A stretch of DNA of 64,000 nt, taken from NCBI GenBank assembly GCA_000310025.1, contig FN649741.1, forward strand, positions 2,273,144 to 2,337,143, in the 5' to 3' direction. The translations under genes were made by a program, and so were the position numbers. The notes beneath the pieces are model-generated. The model did no database searches. It saw nothing but the letters and a program-made list of their open reading frames with translations, and was not told where the DNA came from. Origin of the DNA: Ectocarpus siliculosus. Its lineage: Eukaryota > Sar > Phaeophyceae > Ectocarpales > Ectocarpaceae. Shown here piece by piece: positions 34,001-44,600 of this stretch (position 1 is its first letter; every line of letters starts with the position of its first letter).

Positions 34001-37000
34001 TGCGCTGGCGCCAGAACGATAGTGTAGGACGAAAACGTTCGCGCACAAACGTGGCCGATCAATCGTTTTTTTTTGCACACATGCCCCGCTCCCCGTTCAG
34101 CTTCACCAACACCTGTCTGGACCGGATGAATGCATGCGCTATATATATCGTAGCACCGGCGTCTGCATCAGCCAGTTCACAAACGCGTGAACTTTCTCCT
34201 TGCTACTACTCATTGGAGACGGGACAAAAAATCCAGCGTCTTTATCGCAACCAACGGCGATATATTCCCGCGTCCTGTTTGATGCTCACCTCTCGCCTGT
34301 CGCGTGTATCAACACCCCCTCTGACTCCCCACACCGCATGGCTCTAATGGTTTCCTCCCCGCTCACCTGCTCTTGTCTGGTGCAGCGCGTTGAATCCTAA
34401 CGACACCGAAGAGGCGATCTGGACGTTCATGTGCGAGTCGAGGATACCAAGCGTTGGGTTCGCCACGGCAAAGCAGAGGCTCGTCAAGATCTCCAAGTGA
34501 GACGAACGACGCGAGGTCGCTACAGTAGTTGTGCGTGTTATCGCACCCCCGCGTTGGCGTTTTTGCATGGCGTATTTCTCCACAAACACGGGGGTGCGAT
34601 AAGACGCACAATTCCGGGATACTCCGCACTCCCAAGGACTGTTACCGACCAATCAGCAGAAAGTTCAGCGGCGCCGTACGTTGACCAGTAGGATATAGCG
34701 TCGAGCGCTTTCATGCATTTCAAATCATGTTTAAGTTGTCCACGCGTGCATGTAGTGTCGGAGCAGGGTGATGGTCGCGTTGCGCACACACCGCGTTTGT
34801 AAGTTGCTAAATCACACTCGCGCTTTCGTGACATTTTTTCGTTTGATTGTGGTTTGCCCTACTGCTGTATATATGGGCAAGTACCGGTACGCGGGGAAAT
34901 ATATGATCGGCAAAAACTGACCCCCCCCCCCTACAGGGGTATCACACTGTTGAACACAGTAGGAAAAGTGTTTTGTAAGCTGCTGAACGATAGGATAGTG
35001 GGAGTAATGGAGAAGAAACGTAGCATTAGTGAGGGCCAGGCAGGTTTCCGACAGAAGAGGGGGTGCGTAGACCACGCATTCACGGTAGGGAGAATCATCC
35101 AAGGTAGAAAGAGGGCGGGAAAGCGGACGTACTGCTTCTTCCTGGACGTGAAAAAGGCATACGATACCGTATGGAGAAATGGGCTGTGGAAACAATTGTC
35201 CAAGTACGGGATGAAGGGGAAAATGTGGAGAGTGCTGAAGAAGATGACAGAGTGTACGAAAAGCGCGGTCATGCTAGACGGAGAACTTTCTAAATTCTTC
35301 GACATTGAGCAAGGGGTCCCACAAGGTTGCACGCTGTCCCCAACATTGTTTCAGGTGTTCATCAACGATCTGTTGGAAGTCGTAGAGGCAGTCCGGAAGG
35401 GAGTAAAAGTAGGGGACACGGAAACTTCGGTGTCAGGAATGCTGTTTGCGGATGATTTTGTTGGTATGTCGGACACCCCTGAGGGACTGCAACTACAAAT
35501 TGACGCGGCGAAGAAGTTTACTGATAAGTGGAGATTGTCTGCCAACGTTACGAAGAGTGCCGTCATGGTATGCAACGAGGGCAGGGAGGAACCAGTAGAA
35601 CATAGATGGAAGTGGGGGATCGAGGAGATTGCAGTTGTGGACCAGTACACATACCTCGGAGTAGAGATCGCAAAAGATTGCTCGTGGAATACACACATGT
35701 CCAAGGTAGCGGAAAAGGGCAAAGCACGAGCAGGGAAGCTGCACCCAATACTCGCAAACCGGCACCTTGATACACGCATCAAATTGACGGTTTTGAAGAG
35801 CGTAATCGTACCGCCGCTAGAGTATGCCGGAGAAGTATGGGAAGGAAATAAGAAGGTAGTGAAAGAACTCGAGGCGGCGCAGATGAAAGCAGCGAAAATC
35901 ATCCTAGGATGCTCCAAGCGCACAAGTAATGCAGCAGTCAGGGCAGAATTGGGGATCCAATCCCTACGGTCGGGAAGAGACGTAAGGAAGCTGACATGGC
36001 AGTATCGCATGTGCGGGATGGGAGAGGAGAGATTGCCGAGAATAGTATGGGAGGCGAAGTGGGCAAACAAAAAGAGGGGTAGACAACCCACGGAATGGGT
36101 CAAGGTTGTAGAGGACGTATGGAAGGGATTGGACATCGACGAAGATGAAACGCTTGAAGCGGAGGGTCTACAGGGGTTCAAGAAGAAGATATCTGTTGCT
36201 TGTGCCGACAGAGAAGAACAGAATCTAAGGAAAGAATCCAAGGATAAGGAGGGTCTAGAAGTGTACGGAATGTTGAAAGAAGGAATAGGGTTCAAGGATT
36301 ACCTACATGGACCAATGGATGCAGGGACAAAGCTTAAGGTCAAATTCAGGACCGGGGACATAGGCCTTCGCGAACGTCGACGAAGACATAGGACGGTAGA
36401 CGACGAAGACGACAAGTTCAAATGTGATTGCGGCTTCGAATGCGAAGACAGTGTTCATGTAGTCGCGGAATGTCCGTGGTACGAAAAGGAGAGGGAAGTG
36501 TACATGACTGAGCTGGGAAAAATACAAGGGACGTACAGGGAGATGTTTGAGGCATGGAATAGGGAGGAGAGGACGGTAGCGGTACTGGGGAGTAGAAAGT
36601 GGTTTGAAAAGGCGGGAAGGGACATCGCTAGGATAGACAAACTAGGGAAGACATTTTTGAGCCACCTTTGGCAAAGTAGGAAGGAACGATTGGCCATCGG
36701 TGATCGGTCCTGTGGGAACAATGCTCCGTCCTCTCGAGGACGCGTGGTCAATGGTCTAACCGCTAAGGCATGCAAAACATAAGAGTACGCCCCCCCCCCC
36801 CCCCCCCTCCCGGATTTGGATTTTTCCGCCTTCCCTTGTCCTCGTGAACTCCCTTGCTTTGTGCCTCTTCTCAGCGAGCGACGTCCATACATGCGCGCGG
36901 CGTACTCGCTGTTCAAGGGCGATGCTTCGGAGAGCGACCTCGCCAAGCAGATGGAGGGCTCGTTAGGGAGCAACGGCGCCGCCGGTTCGGGGGCCCCGTA

Positions 37001-37850
37001 TTTCTATGCGAACCTGTACCTGGGTCTCTACTCGGAGGCGAAGGGCGACGACGTGCTCGCGAGAAAATGTGAGGAAGCTTCTCGTCTATGCCTATGGTTG
37101 TCAGGGGTGCGGGGAGGTAGAATATACTTAGGGAGGTTTAAATCTTAAATATTACTCTTCACCGATGTCAACTACAGTGGGGGGGCCTAAACAACACTCC
37201 GCTCATCGGCGGGCGCTTACAGTATTGATTGAACAAGCTGGCTTGGGTGATTCAGTCTGTGCCCGGCAATGTCACCCGGCGCCTCTGCAGGGCCACCGGC
37301 GCTGATCAACGGGCGTTATCGACGCCCCCCCGCCACTGTAGTAATAGTGGTGCTGCGCAGGGCGAAAATATCACTGTCACGTGAAAAAATCCAACGGCGC
37401 TGCTGTAGTGCGATATGGCTGACCCTTCCGGCTACATAGCCGACATTACCCGCTGTGGTACGTTTGGCGTGCATTCGTTCCACGATCTGTGTTTCGTGTT
37501 TTTTTGTAATTTTTTTCTTACAAAGAACGGAAAGATCCATATCTTCCATAGATAAGAGTCCGTGGTAGATCAACAATGAATTTATCGTTGTATGGTGACG
37601 AACTTACTCAAGTGTAGTCCCAACCGTTCCCCGAGCGGTGTCTCCCCCGTGTGGGTAACAGGCTCGGTAAGACAGTTCGGCGGCCGTCTTGTGTTTTCTC
37701 TCAAGAGGCTTGATAACGCGTCTCGTCTCTTTTCTCTCCCCCCTCATGCTGTCGTCAGACATTTCCGCGGCGGTGCGGTCCCCGTACTCCAAGTCGGGAG
37801 ACTACATGTGCGACGTGGCACGTGTGCACCAACAGGCCAGAGGATGGTGA
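31058..37850 (+). CDS. Small TPR-like protein, 6 exons
   Basis: Exons: 31058-31306, 31698-31818, 33589-33631, 34386-34496, 36875-37068, 37759-37850. Together they are 810 nt, or 269 residues, with all phases matching. The N-terminus (SLVSAAAVVLNL, LLAIAAAPLSLI) is hydrophobic and could be a signal or organelle-targeting region. After YKIFVGR come two tetratricopeptide-like helical pairs. The first is RFRRGEVAGSVSDFDRAISL, P, YMWQRGISLYY. The second is ADRFEEGSRQFRKDVALNP, NDTEEAIW. A third, PYFYANLYLGLYSEAKG, is followed by YISAAVRSPYSKSGDYM and the C-terminus HQQARGW. I recognise this as a conserved algal/plant type of TPR-like protein of unknown function. TPRs usually hold protein partners, but none is evident here. 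The ATG at 30941 is in frame and could be an alternative start. Intron 4 contains a LINE fragment. Confidence 0.85.
34854..36782 (+). CDS. LINE-type reverse transcriptase ORF, 5'-truncated
   Basis: This 642-codon open frame encodes a non-LTR reverse transcriptase. YRGITLLNTVGKVF and GQAGFRQKRGCVDHAF (fingers) are followed by motif A FFLDVKKAYDTVW (about 95-107), motif B GVPQGCTLSPTLFQVFINDL (about 154-173) and motif C LFADD (about 197-201). A thumb-like region comes next. The C-terminal cysteine/histidine motif CDCGFEC...HVVAEC near residue 525 is typical of LINE ORF2 ends. Neither an endonuclease domain nor an RNase H domain is seen. The first ~28 codons are probably host DNA read in frame, because recognisable element sequence starts at GITLLN (about 34937). 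The last 25 codons run through the conserved 3' tail. The strand is purine-rich, unlike the host exons. It is intact enough to be a recent insertion, but it cannot be autonomous. Confidence 0.92.
   Translation: MPYCCIYGQVPVRGEIYDRQKLTPPPYRGITLLNTVGKVFCKLLNDRIVGVMEKKRSISEGQAGFRQKRGCVDHAFTVGRIIQGRKRAGKRTYCFFLDVKKAYDTVWRNGLWKQLSKYGMKGKMWRVLKKMTECTKSAVMLDGELSKFFDIEQGVPQGCTLSPTLFQVFINDLLEVVEAVRKGVKVGDTETSVSGMLFADDFVGMSDTPEGLQLQIDAAKKFTDKWRLSANVTKSAVMVCNEGREEPVEHRWKWGIEEIAVVDQYTYLGVEIAKDCSWNTHMSKVAEKGKARAGKLHPILANRHLDTRIKLTVLKSVIVPPLEYAGEVWEGNKKVVKELEAAQMKAAKIILGCSKRTSNAAVRAELGIQSLRSGRDVRKLTWQYRMCGMGEERLPRIVWEAKWANKKRGRQPTEWVKVVEDVWKGLDIDEDETLEAEGLQGFKKKISVACADREEQNLRKESKDKEGLEVYGMLKEGIGFKDYLHGPMDAGTKLKVKFRTGDIGLRERRRRHRTVDDEDDKFKCDCGFECEDSVHVVAECPWYEKEREVYMTELGKIQGTYREMFEAWNREERTVAVLGSRKWFEKAGRDIARIDKLGKTFLSHLWQSRKERLAIGDRSCGNNAPSSRGRVVNGLTAKACKT
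34930..36806 (+). mobile_element. 5'-truncated non-LTR retrotransposon with poly(C) tail
   Basis: The insertion runs from about 34930 to a C run of about 19 at 36789-36806. It lies in the sense orientation in intron 4 of the TPR gene. The tail (CTCCGTCCTCTCGAGGACGC, GTGGTCAATGGTCTAACCGC, TAAGGCATGC) recurs in short copies at 1-60, 14271-14370 and 21320-21416. The 5' truncation and 3' homopolymer tail fit target-primed reverse transcription. I could not find clear target-site duplications. Confidence 0.85.
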
Positions 37851-40800
37851 GAGCCTGCACATGAAGCGCTCGCTCTTTTGTGCTCTCACCCACTCACCTC
37901 TGCCTGACACCTGTCTGTAGTGTTCTACGTACATGTAGCCCGGTAGGTTGACTTGGTAGCCCGCCCCTCAGGCGTTACGCGTCCGCAGTCTTTCCATTGG
38001 CGCCGCTGATTGGCCGAATGGTGTCGCATGAAGTCAGCCATGGTCCAAAAATTCCGTGGGGCCGTTGGTGTGTTTACTTTTTTTCAGCCTGGCATGTGGC
38101 ATCTTGATGTTGTTGAAGCTGTCGGCGTCGCGCGCAGGCAGCGATCGTGGTGCCGAACTGTAGCAGCCGCTCGCTGCGGTGGTACTCCGGCAGTATGTAC
38201 AGCTCTGGTGATAGAGGTGTTGGATGGGTAGTGGTGACGTTCGTTTGTCTCGGCGGTGTTGGTCCTGATGCGGAGGAGGAGGCATTTCCTCTGTGGTCAT
38301 TATTTTGGATGTTGTTGGGCGTCAGGGTTTGTTACGCAGAACAAGGTGGTGGAACTAGTGTTCGCGGGGTGCATGTTTGAAGTGACTGTAAGAGGTTAGT
38401 AGGCAGAACCGCGGTGGCAAACGTCGGGACGACTTTTGGTTGCAGCGTGCATGTTGGAAGTGGCGTCGGGGTCTGGTTGGGTGCAGGACAAGGGTGTGCC
38501 GAACGTCGTGGCGTCAGTGTTAGTAGCGTGCATTCTGGGTGGATAGAAGAGAAGTGTTGTCGGAGTCTAGTTGGGGTCATGGCACTAACCCCCTCGGGTT
38601 AGCTGTTGGAAAGTCTGCGGTCGTCGCTGTGGCCCTTGCGATTCGTTGGATAGGGCAGAGCATGCAAGGGCGTATTGCTTCCGCATTGCTTCTTGGGCAC
38701 CGACCGCGTCTTCACTCGGCTTTTATTTTGGGGTGGAACAAGGAAACAGCCACCTCTTGTATCTATGGGTATTGGATGGCGGATTATTCGATATTTGTAA
38801 CGACATCTAGTTTCAAGGGTCTCTCTGTCGTCTGTCACACTAGGTGAGTTTTTTTTTCGTTGTTGTTACCGCTATGTGGAGGGCACGGAACGAAAGTGAT
38901 TCGCCTGCTGTTTCGCTTGCATTCGTGCGTGGTGTTCATTTGGTCTTGATGTAGGACATCTACATACATAGCTTGTCGGGTTTGTTTGTAGCCCGTGCTT
39001 GAAGGCGCCATGTCTCATTGTCTCTCGTTATCCGGGGTCAGTAATGATGTTTGGGTTCTTAGAAGTTACAGCGGTGATTGTCCTACTCTATAGTGAGCTT
39101 TAGGAAGGGTGCTGACTGACGGACAGAGATGGCTTTAATCAGGGTGAAACTGGAGTGAGTTGAGTCGAGAAGTCTTTTCCCAAGGGGCGGCATACTACAA
39201 GGGAAGCAGCACTTGGCGTCTCTGTGGTAAATGGCAGATAGTTGGAGAACGAAAATCAATCATGGATTTCAAGGTGCAGGTGGAGGCTTTTGTTCTCGTG
39301 TGATGTGAAAGGGGCACAAGAAGCCGAGCATGGGACCTATCGCAATCCTGCAGACGCCACCACCTAACTAATATTTTCGTGATGCTTACGTAACTTGAAC
39401 GTTTTCTTTTGTTCTTCGGTCGATACATTTATCTTTCTCGAGTTAACATCTCGATCCTCGAACTTAAAACCTCTTTTGTCGCTGTTGGAAAAGAACTGCG
39501 AGCCTCGGGGGAAAATGAGAGGAAGGCTCTGTTTGGTGTGGTGGCGCCATCATATCTACGCGAAAGCAGTTTTTGCCGTATCTATCCATACCGTGCATCT
39601 ATGGGGCTGCAGATGCGCACGAAAACCAGCGCAAAGCAAGGCATACTCCGAGTATATATGTATGCGGCAATCACCTCCTGTGTTACTTGCATGACCGGGC
39701 GAGTTGCTTATTATGGACCGGCGACGCGATATTGAAATTATTTTTGTTTGATGTGCTATGTATATGTAGCTCGGTTGCTGACGTTTGGGGTGGGAATAGG
39801 CGGGGTCACAACAGACAGGAACAATCTATGTTGGGGTGCCTATTTCGAAACGGTTTAAGGTTCTCGGGCAGTTTCGGTTTCACCCTCGAGGGAGAACGAA
39901 ATGAGAAAGAACAACTAATTAACCCTTCGTTTCACATCTATTTCGCATTTGTTTTTTCATGTATACAGCACGACTCGGTTCGTTACAAAGAAAAAATGTA
40001 CCATGTGTGTATGTGGTGCCCCGTCAGCAAAAAAAGGAGCTGCAGAATCAAAAGCCCAAGAAGTATGCATCAAAACCAGAAGAGCGGCAAAGCTCACAGA
40101 ACACCCCAAGGCCCGATAAAGTTGACACAAGAACATCGCAACTCTGTCGTCCATACATGACATACCAGGTTGCGGCGATAGATAGGCTGTATTTTTTTGC
40201 AGCCACACTCTCACACCACACGGGCGAGAGGGACAAGACGCCCCCGCAGGCCTGCGCTCGCTCACAGGAACTCCAGGCGGTGATTGATGTGTTACCGCAG
40301 GTTGGTGTTGGTGCTGGTGGACCACCCCCCGCCAAACAAATCACACACAAAGCGTCATCATCATCACACACAGTAGATACATACACCCAAGGACACGCTG
40401 AGGGTCGGGATACAAAGAAAGCCGTTATCAACGACGATGACGGTGATGATGGTACCTAACAACACCGCGTGCCACGAATACAACATGCGTTCGTACGTGG
40501 CGTAAGACCCGGGAAGAGGACGGGCGGGCGTGTGTTCACCGTGAACGATGCATTTGTTTCCAAGAAAAACGTGGCGTCTCACATGCACCCACTCGGTGCC
40601 TCTCGACGCTTCGTGCGTGCGTCCTTGCACGATGCAGCAGCAGTCACTCACTGTAGTACCAGTAGTCGCGAACACGTCGCTACATGCATAATGCGCGGGA
40701 GGACCAAGCATTTAGAAACCACACGACAAATAAATGCGAGGTCGGACGCACGTAGGGTTAACAGGGTCGAACAGCAGTCGGCGGGGCCTGCTACGCACGT

Positions 40801-41618
40801 AAACGGTAAGGTCTTGTGCGGCAATAGGAAGGAGGGAGGGAGGTACAAACAGGAAGGATAGGTTATTTATCCAACAGAAAGTCTACACGACGACCGCAAA
40901 AAAAAAAAAGAAGGGAAACAGACAAGCCACACACCAGCTACACGATTTGCACCCACCTCTCCCGTATCAATGGTCTCATCCACGGTAACATCAACGGTCA
41001 TATCAGCGGTCCCTTTGTTGATCTGACCAACAACCGCGAACACGAGACGGCTGCTACAAGCGCCTGACGACATCGCAGCACACAGGCCAACCACCAGTCT
41101 TTGTCTTTGATATCGTCTCCGTCCAACTCTCTCTCGTTTTCTAGCCTCTCTGCGCTGTTGTTGCGGTCGGTGCAGGCCGACATCTGAGAAAGTGTCAACC
41201 TTCGTATTCTACCTGCATATAATCGAAGCGCGTGTCTAACGGCGAACGGGGAGCCGCGCGTTCACAGCCTCGCGACAAACCTTAACCTTCAAACTGCCTT
41301 GCAAGACAACCTCACGCATCAAACACCTCCCCCTCCGCGGAGGACACGGTATGCGTGCCCCTGCCCTTACCCGTAGGATACCAGCTGGGCTGCCCCGGAA
41401 CGGCAGCATTGACCCGAAACCGATACAAAAACGCCTACAGCAAGGGTTCTCCGAAAATCGATCCTTCCATCCCACGGCACAAACAGCCGCGAAAGACGAA
41501 AAAACAAAACGTCTCCCCGCCGCCGGTCGCCCAGAGAAAAGGCTGTCGTCCTTTGTCGTCGCCGCACGAAGCCCACTAAACAGACCACAACCGCGCAGCT
41601 GATCGACCAATCAAACCA
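37851..41618. other. Convergent intergenic region, TPR gene and histidine-rich gene
   Basis: This holds the 3' flanks of two convergent genes. 38000-38560 is GT-rich, with degenerate repeats of GTTGG(A/G)AGT and GTG.CGT types. Nothing between 38.6 and 41.2 kb shows conserved coding motifs. The longest ORFs (39573-40160 and 39959-40459) are compositionally simple. The 3' UTR of the minus-strand gene probably lies in the last few hundred bases. Confidence 0.5.
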
Positions 41619-44600
41619 TCAAGCGTACTGGCGGCCGAATGGTCCCAGCTCCGTGCCGATGTTGTTGTCCAGGCCGGTCGCCATGTACCGGACTCCGGGC
41701 TGCCGCGTGCCGCTCTGAAACTTTCCCCACGCCCAAACGCCGCCGACGCCCACAACTCCGCCCACCGCGACCACGCCCATCACCGACAAGCCGAGGCTGA
41801 TCATCCCGCCTCCCTCACGCCTACCGTCTCGTCCATCGCCGAATTCTTCTCCCTGGTACTGTAAAGCGACGCACGAGGGGATCCGTCGAGGGATTAGCGG
41901 TAGACTTTCGGGAGGATAATTAAGTTTGGTCTTAGTAGCGGTTGAGGGGTTTAACGTTAGGGTCACCAAACCCCAATCTATATTTTCGCATATGCAACGT
42001 AGTGGTTCCAATTACAGTGGCACCCTGAATAGTGAGATGCCCGATATAGTGGCATCAAAATCTCTTGTCACAATCTCAAAATGTATAGAAGTACAATTTT
42101 ACGAACCTGATATATCGAATAGTGGCACTGCCCTTAATTGTGACACATTTTGCTCTTGCTCCTACATGACACAAAATGTACAACGCTTACTATCGTCGCG
42201 AAGTCGGGTACGTACGTACCAGTGCTTAGGCGGGTATTCTAGAATGAGGCACTCGAGAGGAGTGTAGGGTTCGCCGGATGGACAAGACATGGCGCGAAAT
42301 ACAAGTACAACGTGGGATATGTATACGCGAACAAGGACCAAGCATATCATTCTATCCCCCTCACACATATGCGGAAGCCTAGTCTCGACAAAGCGAATAA
42401 ACAAACGCCTTTCAGAGGGCATTCCATTTTGCCAAAGTCTTAGTAGACCCCCCCTCATCATGTGTGATCGTCGCTAGTCCAAATCGCGTCCCTTTGTCGC
42501 CAGCCCTCAGCCGCTCTCTGACAGGGCCGGAGAACGCTAAACAGTCTCGCGATTTTATTGCCCATGGTGTTATGTACACCGCTTGTGGCGCATAGTGATC
42601 GCGGATGCGATACAACCCTGTCGTATCCGAAGGCTACTGAACGCCACGCCAAAGGCTGGTGCTCCGCCAAGCAAACTTATACAGCCGCCTCTTTTGCCCG
42701 CAGGCCCAAAATGCTTTTCGCAACACAATGAATGATACAACAAACAAACCCCTCAACCATGGATTCGAAAAAAAAATAACGCGAAACTATACCTCTCGTA
42801 ACGCGATGATAAAACAACAAACCCGAGGCACAGATTGAAACAGCAAACCTGCAGCCATGCAGCAGTAGATTCGAATTAAAAAAAAAAATCTTCAAAGTAA
42901 CGCGTCACCCTTCTCCTTACCTCCTCGGAGTTCATAGAAGGCTGGCAGGCTTTCGGGTCCGAAGGGTGTGCTTCCTGATGGTGGAAACATAACCGTGACC
43001 AAGTCGACAAAGAGGTGACGTCAGCGTGGAGGATACAGGCAACAAGAGCTGAGAGGCGAGACACAAGAAAGGAGGGGGGAGGGGCTAAGGCCTCAGTAGC
43101 GAACCGCGGGGGGACATCGCTGCCCGAGGAATCGTAGTAGAACCGGAGACAGCCGTTGGTGGGCTGTGTACTGCATGCACCCCACAGACAAAATATTGTC
43201 TCCCCAAAACCAAAAACAATTAATTAATTAATTAAATAAACACACCCCATATAACAATAATAATCTCATTGTGTGTATTATATGCCACCATCTCCGGAAA
43301 ACACAATCATCGGAGGCTGCGAGGCCGTGGCGCTCCAATCACCGAATAAAGACAAACAAGTTGTGTGAAACGGCTCAAGCGCGTGGCGACGGATTCACCA
43401 GCACCTGCTGCCACCCGGCCCTCCTACGCATAATACATCACGACAACGAAAGCAAGATTATCACGAAAAAAGACCAGGCAGGGGCGCACGCAGACGCTGA
43501 CCCCAACCCTAACTTATCCGACTCTACGCGTTATCCAGTATGTTTCCTTGCTTCGAAAAACCCGCGAAGGGAACTGGGACCAACAAACCAACCTGTCCGG
43601 GGGGGCAAGGGCCAAAGGCGTTGGGGAGGTGGGCGGGGTGCTCCTCCTCCTCCTCCCCCCCTATCCCCGCCTCGGCGGTGCTGCCTTCCTCCTCCTCCTG
43701 CTGCTGCTCTTCGAGCTTCTTCGTGTTCTCCGCAGGGAGTACCGCAACAATGGCGTCATCTTGAGAGTCCTTTTCTTCGGGAGTGAGGTCTACTTCGGCG
43801 ACCACTGTTGGCGTGGGCACGAGGGAGGGGGAGGGGGGGTTAGTGTTCGCCTTGTGGGCTAGGGTTAGGGGTAGGGGTAGCGTTTCTCAACATTGGTGAC
43901 TGTTGGCGTGGGCACGAGAGCGGAGGGGGGGGGGGGGGGGGGAANNNNNNNNNNNNNNNNNNNNNNNNNNNNNNNNNNNNNNNNNNNNNNNNNNNNNNNN
44001 NNNNNNNNNNNNNNNNNNNNNNNNNNNNNNNNNNNNNNNNNNNNGGGGTGTTGTTCCCGTTGTCGAAGAAGTCGCACACGTTTTGCACGATTTTTCCGAC
44101 GTCGTGGTACCTGTTGTCGACAGGCACGCGTTGGTTGACGCACAACATCAACATCACGCATTTACATCATGGACGGTGAATAATCCCATGTTGCGTGGCG
44201 TTGGTTGATGCACAACATCAACATCACGCATTTACATCATTGACGGTGAATAATCCCATGTTGGGTGTGTTCGTGTCACCTATTTTGGCGGGAGTCCGGG
44301 CACGTTTCTTTTTTTGCCCCAGCCGCCCCCCCCCCCCACCGTTGACACATACCTCCCCGTGTTCTAGCTCGGAGAAAAAACATGATCTTTACAGAGAAGA
44401 GGCATCGTCGCAACTACTCAATCGAAAGGTAGGCGCAGGCCTAGAGGCTCCAAGCGCGCATCACATCGTACGTCAAAATGTGACGGGTGGCCGCCCGAAC
44501 GCACACTTGCACACTGCCGAGTCGTCGAGTGAGCAACACGGTAGATATGACGGGCCGCAGACAAGTGAGATGCCGGGTTTTTCGCATCTTCATGACCCAA

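Noticed and set aside
35351-36295. 314-codon minus-strand ORF
   Set aside because: It is an antisense shadow of the reverse transcriptase, whose motifs are all on the plus strand.
39395-40459. Cluster of overlapping ORFs between the TPR and histidine-rich genes, possible extra gene
   Set aside because: The peptides are unrelated to any family I know, the frames carry no splice-consistent continuation, and the strand alternation pattern does not require a gene here.
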